This document shows positions 62,148 to 64,000 of a stretch of DNA of 64,000 nt, piece by piece. The stretch comes from a bacterium. GTDB taxonomy: Bacteria > Armatimonadota > Fimbriimonadia > Fimbriimonadales > Fimbriimonadaceae. The stretch lies in assembly GCA_027483535.1 (NCBI GenBank), contig JAIXUN010000002.1:2046001-2110000 (forward strand). Direction: 5' to 3'. A program made the translations under genes and the position numbers. The stretch's first letter is position 1. Each line of letters begins with the position of its first letter. The notes under the pieces are model-generated. The model was not told the DNA's origin and made no database searches. It saw only the letters and a program-made list of their open reading frames with translations.

Positions 62148-62212
62148 GTCCCTGAATCCGGCGGCACTCCGCACCCGCTCTAGTTGTTCACAATCTACGT
62201 AGGACAAACAAG

Positions 62213-62380
62213 ATGCTCGAAACCTTCACATACAAGGACGCCTGGATCACAACGCTCGTTTTTGGCGGCTTGTTCTTGCTGGCGATGTGGGGCAGCTTCT
62301 TCTTCTTTGTCCGGTTCAAGAAGCGCGACGACGCCCGGCGCTATCGGGACTTCAACGAGAACGGGCCCAAGTTCAAGTAA
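62213..62380 (+). CDS. Small single-span membrane protein, 55 residues
   Basis: AGGA lies eight bases before the ATG. The product begins MLETFTYKDAWITTLVFGGL, continues with a hydrophobic helix rich in Phe (about residues 12-33) and ends with a charged tail, KKRDDARRYRDFNENGPKFK. The layout is an N-out, C-in or reverse single-pass protein as in CcoQ-type or stress-related small proteins, but no family is recognised. It is bounded by the M32 terminator upstream and the convergent GNAT gene downstream. Confidence 0.65.
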   Translation: MLETFTYKDAWITTLVFGGLFLLAMWGSFFFFVRFKKRDDARRYRDFNENGPKFK

Positions 62381-62387
62381 GGAACCG

Positions 62388-63323
62388 TTAGAGGTCTAGC
62401 TTCGCCGACCGATAGGTTCGCGTGGGCTCGAATCCATGTTTGCCATAGAACTCGACGAGGGTCGTCCAGTCGATGATGGACTGCTTCGCACCCGACTTGG
62501 AGAGATGTTGAAGAGCGGCTCCAAGGAGCGCGCCGCCCCAACCCTGACCGCGCGTCTTTTGCGATACGCCAATAGGTCCGAGCGATCCCCACTTCTCACC
62601 GAGATCGCCTCGCCAAACCGCTCCCCCTATCGGGAACTTATGCGTCGCGTCCTGCAGCAGAGCGAATCCTCGAACGCGACGCTCGTGGATCAGACCGTAA
62701 ACGAAGTCGTAACGACCTTCCTTCTCCACCTTCCAGAGAACGTCGTACTTCCATCGACCCGGGAACTCGTCATCGAAGAATGCCACCAGACTGTCGTGGT
62801 CTCCGGGAGTCAAGGGTCGAAACTCCACGCCCTCGGGAAGCGCCTTCGGGAGTTCGTAGGAAGAGAGGTCGCGCTCAAGATCCACTTGCTCGCCCCCAAA
62901 CTCAAATCCTTCCACCATCAGCAGATCGTTCAGCGCGGGAACGTCTAGCGGCACGCCCGGGAAGAAGTGCTTAGAGTCGGTTCCAAACACAATTCGGGTG
63001 ACCCCACGCTCGCGTAGGATCTTCTTTGCTTCGCTCAGGAGGTCGATCGCAATGGAAGGTGAAGAGAAGGCGATCGAGTTAAGGTGAACCGAATCGGGGT
63101 CGTTGACCTTGAAGTACCGCGTGGCAGGCTTCTTGAAACAGACAAATCCGAGCACACCGCCATCGTCGTCTAGCTTTACGAGCGAGACGCCCCAATCCAT
63201 GAGCGGCGAGTCAACCGTGTTGAGGGAAAACAGTTCGAGGTCGGTTTGATACCGCGCAGGGTAGAAGGCGTTCCATCGCTCAACGATCTTTTCAAGCGGA
63301 ATCCCGCGCCAATCCCTTGTCAT
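62388..63323 (-). CDS. Tandem GNAT-fold N-acetyltransferase
   Basis: 311 residues with two GNAT domains. The N-terminal one (about 1-150) is degenerate: GVSLVKLDDDGGVLGFVCFKKP. The C-terminal one (about 155-311) has the acetyl-CoA loop GVSQKTRGQGWGGALLGAALQHL and ends with EFYGKHGFEPTRTYRSA. The tandem arrangement is as in mycothiol synthase-like proteins, but substrate identity is open. It converges on the small membrane gene; the next gene on this strand is 29 bases upstream. Confidence 0.88.
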   Translation of the reverse strand: MTRDWRGIPLEKIVERWNAFYPARYQTDLELFSLNTVDSPLMDWGVSLVKLDDDGGVLGFVCFKKPATRYFKVNDPDSVHLNSIAFSSPSIAIDLLSEAKKILRERGVTRIVFGTDSKHFFPGVPLDVPALNDLLMVEGFEFGGEQVDLERDLSSYELPKALPEGVEFRPLTPGDHDSLVAFFDDEFPGRWKYDVLWKVEKEGRYDFVYGLIHERRVRGFALLQDATHKFPIGGAVWRGDLGEKWGSLGPIGVSQKTRGQGWGGALLGAALQHLSKSGAKQSIIDWTTLVEFYGKHGFEPTRTYRSAKLDL

Positions 63324-63352
63324 CCTTTCTGTTCCCTACTCGCCCGAAAAAG

Positions 63353-63862
63353 CTATTCGCTTCTTGCAAGAAGGTACCGCAAATGATCGCTGTACAGGGT
63401 CAAAGCTTCGCGTGTTCGCATGATCCGAGCGATCATGTGTCCGTCGTCGTATTGAAGGAAAGTCGCGAGGTCCGGGGCGGCGGTGAGAGCCTCAAAGGGG
63501 TCGCATCCCTTGCCAGCCGCTTTCAGACCAAATTCTTCGTCCTCCAAACTAAGTCGCACGTAGGCAAGCACGTATGGGCGGATCGCCGGATACGACTCTG
63601 CCATGTACGCCTTCATGCCCGCGTATCGCTTCTCCAGTTCTGGAGTCGGCCCAAACTGAGCGCCGTCGACCAACACTTCGACCGTCTCCTCGTACTTCTC
63701 GTAAAACTCCAGCAGGTGGGCTTGGCGAGCCTGCGGGGAGAGACTCAGGTCCTGCTCTTCACGGTCGCGAATGTCCTTGATCGCGATTCGAATACGATTC
63801 AGAACCGTTCGACCGACGCCCGTTACGCCAGAAAGCCCACCGGAGCGAGCGGAAACGTCCAA
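63353..63862 (-). CDS. Hypothetical helical protein
   Basis: 169 residues. A TTG at 63862 with GTGAGG nine bases upstream is the best start; no ATG occurs earlier in the frame. Sequence is mainly helical (LLEFYEKYEETVEVLVDGAQFG, AESYPAIRPYVLAYVRLSLEDEEFG) with no membrane segment or cysteine cluster. It begins two bases after the stop of the upstream partial gene, so it is probably cotranscribed with it. No family is recognised. Confidence 0.6.
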   Translation of the reverse strand: MDVSARSGGLSGVTGVGRTVLNRIRIAIKDIRDREEQDLSLSPQARQAHLLEFYEKYEETVEVLVDGAQFGPTPELEKRYAGMKAYMAESYPAIRPYVLAYVRLSLEDEEFGLKAAGKGCDPFEALTAAPDLATFLQYDDGHMIARIMRTREALTLYSDHLRYLLARSE

Positions 63863-63864
63863 GA

Positions 63865-64000
63865 TTAGACCTCACTCCCGATCGCATTCGAGCCAGGGTT
63901 TCCACCCTCCATCGCTGATCGCTGGACGAAGTTGATTTTGAGGTCTCTCATTACGTTCTGAATTTGTCGGCGATCCCCTTCGTCGTCCAGTTGCTGCTCT
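63865..64000 (-). CDS. Partial CDS at right edge, C-terminal end only
   Basis: About 44 C-terminal residues are visible, ending MEGGNPGSNAIGSEV. It runs off the window to the right. The visible part is polar (EQQLDDEGDRRQIQNVMRDL) and cannot be assigned. Its stop is two bases before the TTG of the helical hypothetical protein, so the two are likely one operon. Confidence 0.55.
   Translation of the reverse strand, partial: EQQLDDEGDRRQIQNVMRDLKINFVQRSAMEGGNPGSNAIGSEV

Overview
The window looks like chromosome from a Fimbriimonadia-type member of the Armatimonadota. This is an inference from content, not from a search. The signs are type IV pseudopilins with the leader core [22 protein letters not shown], two PEP-CTERM proteins, many exported hydrolases, split housekeeping operons and moderately GC-rich DNA. 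I found no tRNA, rRNA, CRISPR array, insertion sequence or prophage. Genes are dense on both strands, and about 13 intrinsic terminators mark transcript ends.

Layout. 1-4.3 kb: tail of a probable ADP-ribosylglycohydrolase-type protein, a coiled-coil protein, a winged-helix regulator, a pseudopilin with a long structured leader, and a TauE-type exporter. 4.4-8.6 kb: guaB, a class II aldolase, ogt, a thioesterase and tpiA. 8.7-13.9 kb: an exported-hydrolase operon (acyl esterase, serine hydrolase, sialate O-acetylesterase) ending in a MacB-like permease. 13.9-23.8 kb: an AraC regulator, a PEP-CTERM protein, a small lipoprotein, thrS, a TlpA-like thioredoxin, a MATE pump, a dienelactone hydrolase and a lysozyme-like protein. 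23.9-29.2 kb: a minus-strand block of hslU, cysteine desulfurase, GT2, lipoprotein, zinc-ribbon protein and a small Cys-rich protein. 30-33 kb: a sigma factor fused to a GGDEF-like domain, downstream of the pilus gene pilC. 33-35 kb: atpDC. 35-41 kb: pspA, an envelope-polysaccharide pair, a PilZ-like protein and a GapN-like dehydrogenase. 41-45 kb: tsaE, an oxidoreductase, a DsbA-RibD fusion and a VOC protein. 45-49.4 kb: two ECF sigma modules, one with YCII proteins and one with a zinc anti-sigma beside two DM13 proteins. 49.4-57.5 kb: a VirK-like protein, an S9 peptidase, and a pseudopilin/PEP-CTERM operon under a cobalamin riboswitch, divergent from a tricorn-like protease. 57.6-64 kb: a TIM-barrel glycosidase-like protein, DUF4097/DUF2089, an M32 carboxypeptidase, a tandem GNAT protein and unknowns.

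Two loci stand out. The first is the sigma factor at 30238-31512. Its C-terminal GGDEF domain has lost the catalytic signature (GQTGF) but keeps a correctly spaced RxxD inhibitory-site motif. This suggests a sigma factor that senses cyclic di-GMP directly, encoded beside a pilus gene. The second is the cobalamin riboswitch on the minus strand near 54110-54300. It is followed by a hairpin that sequesters the Shine-Dalgarno of a pseudopilin gene with no ATG, GTG or TTG start, only ATC or ATT.
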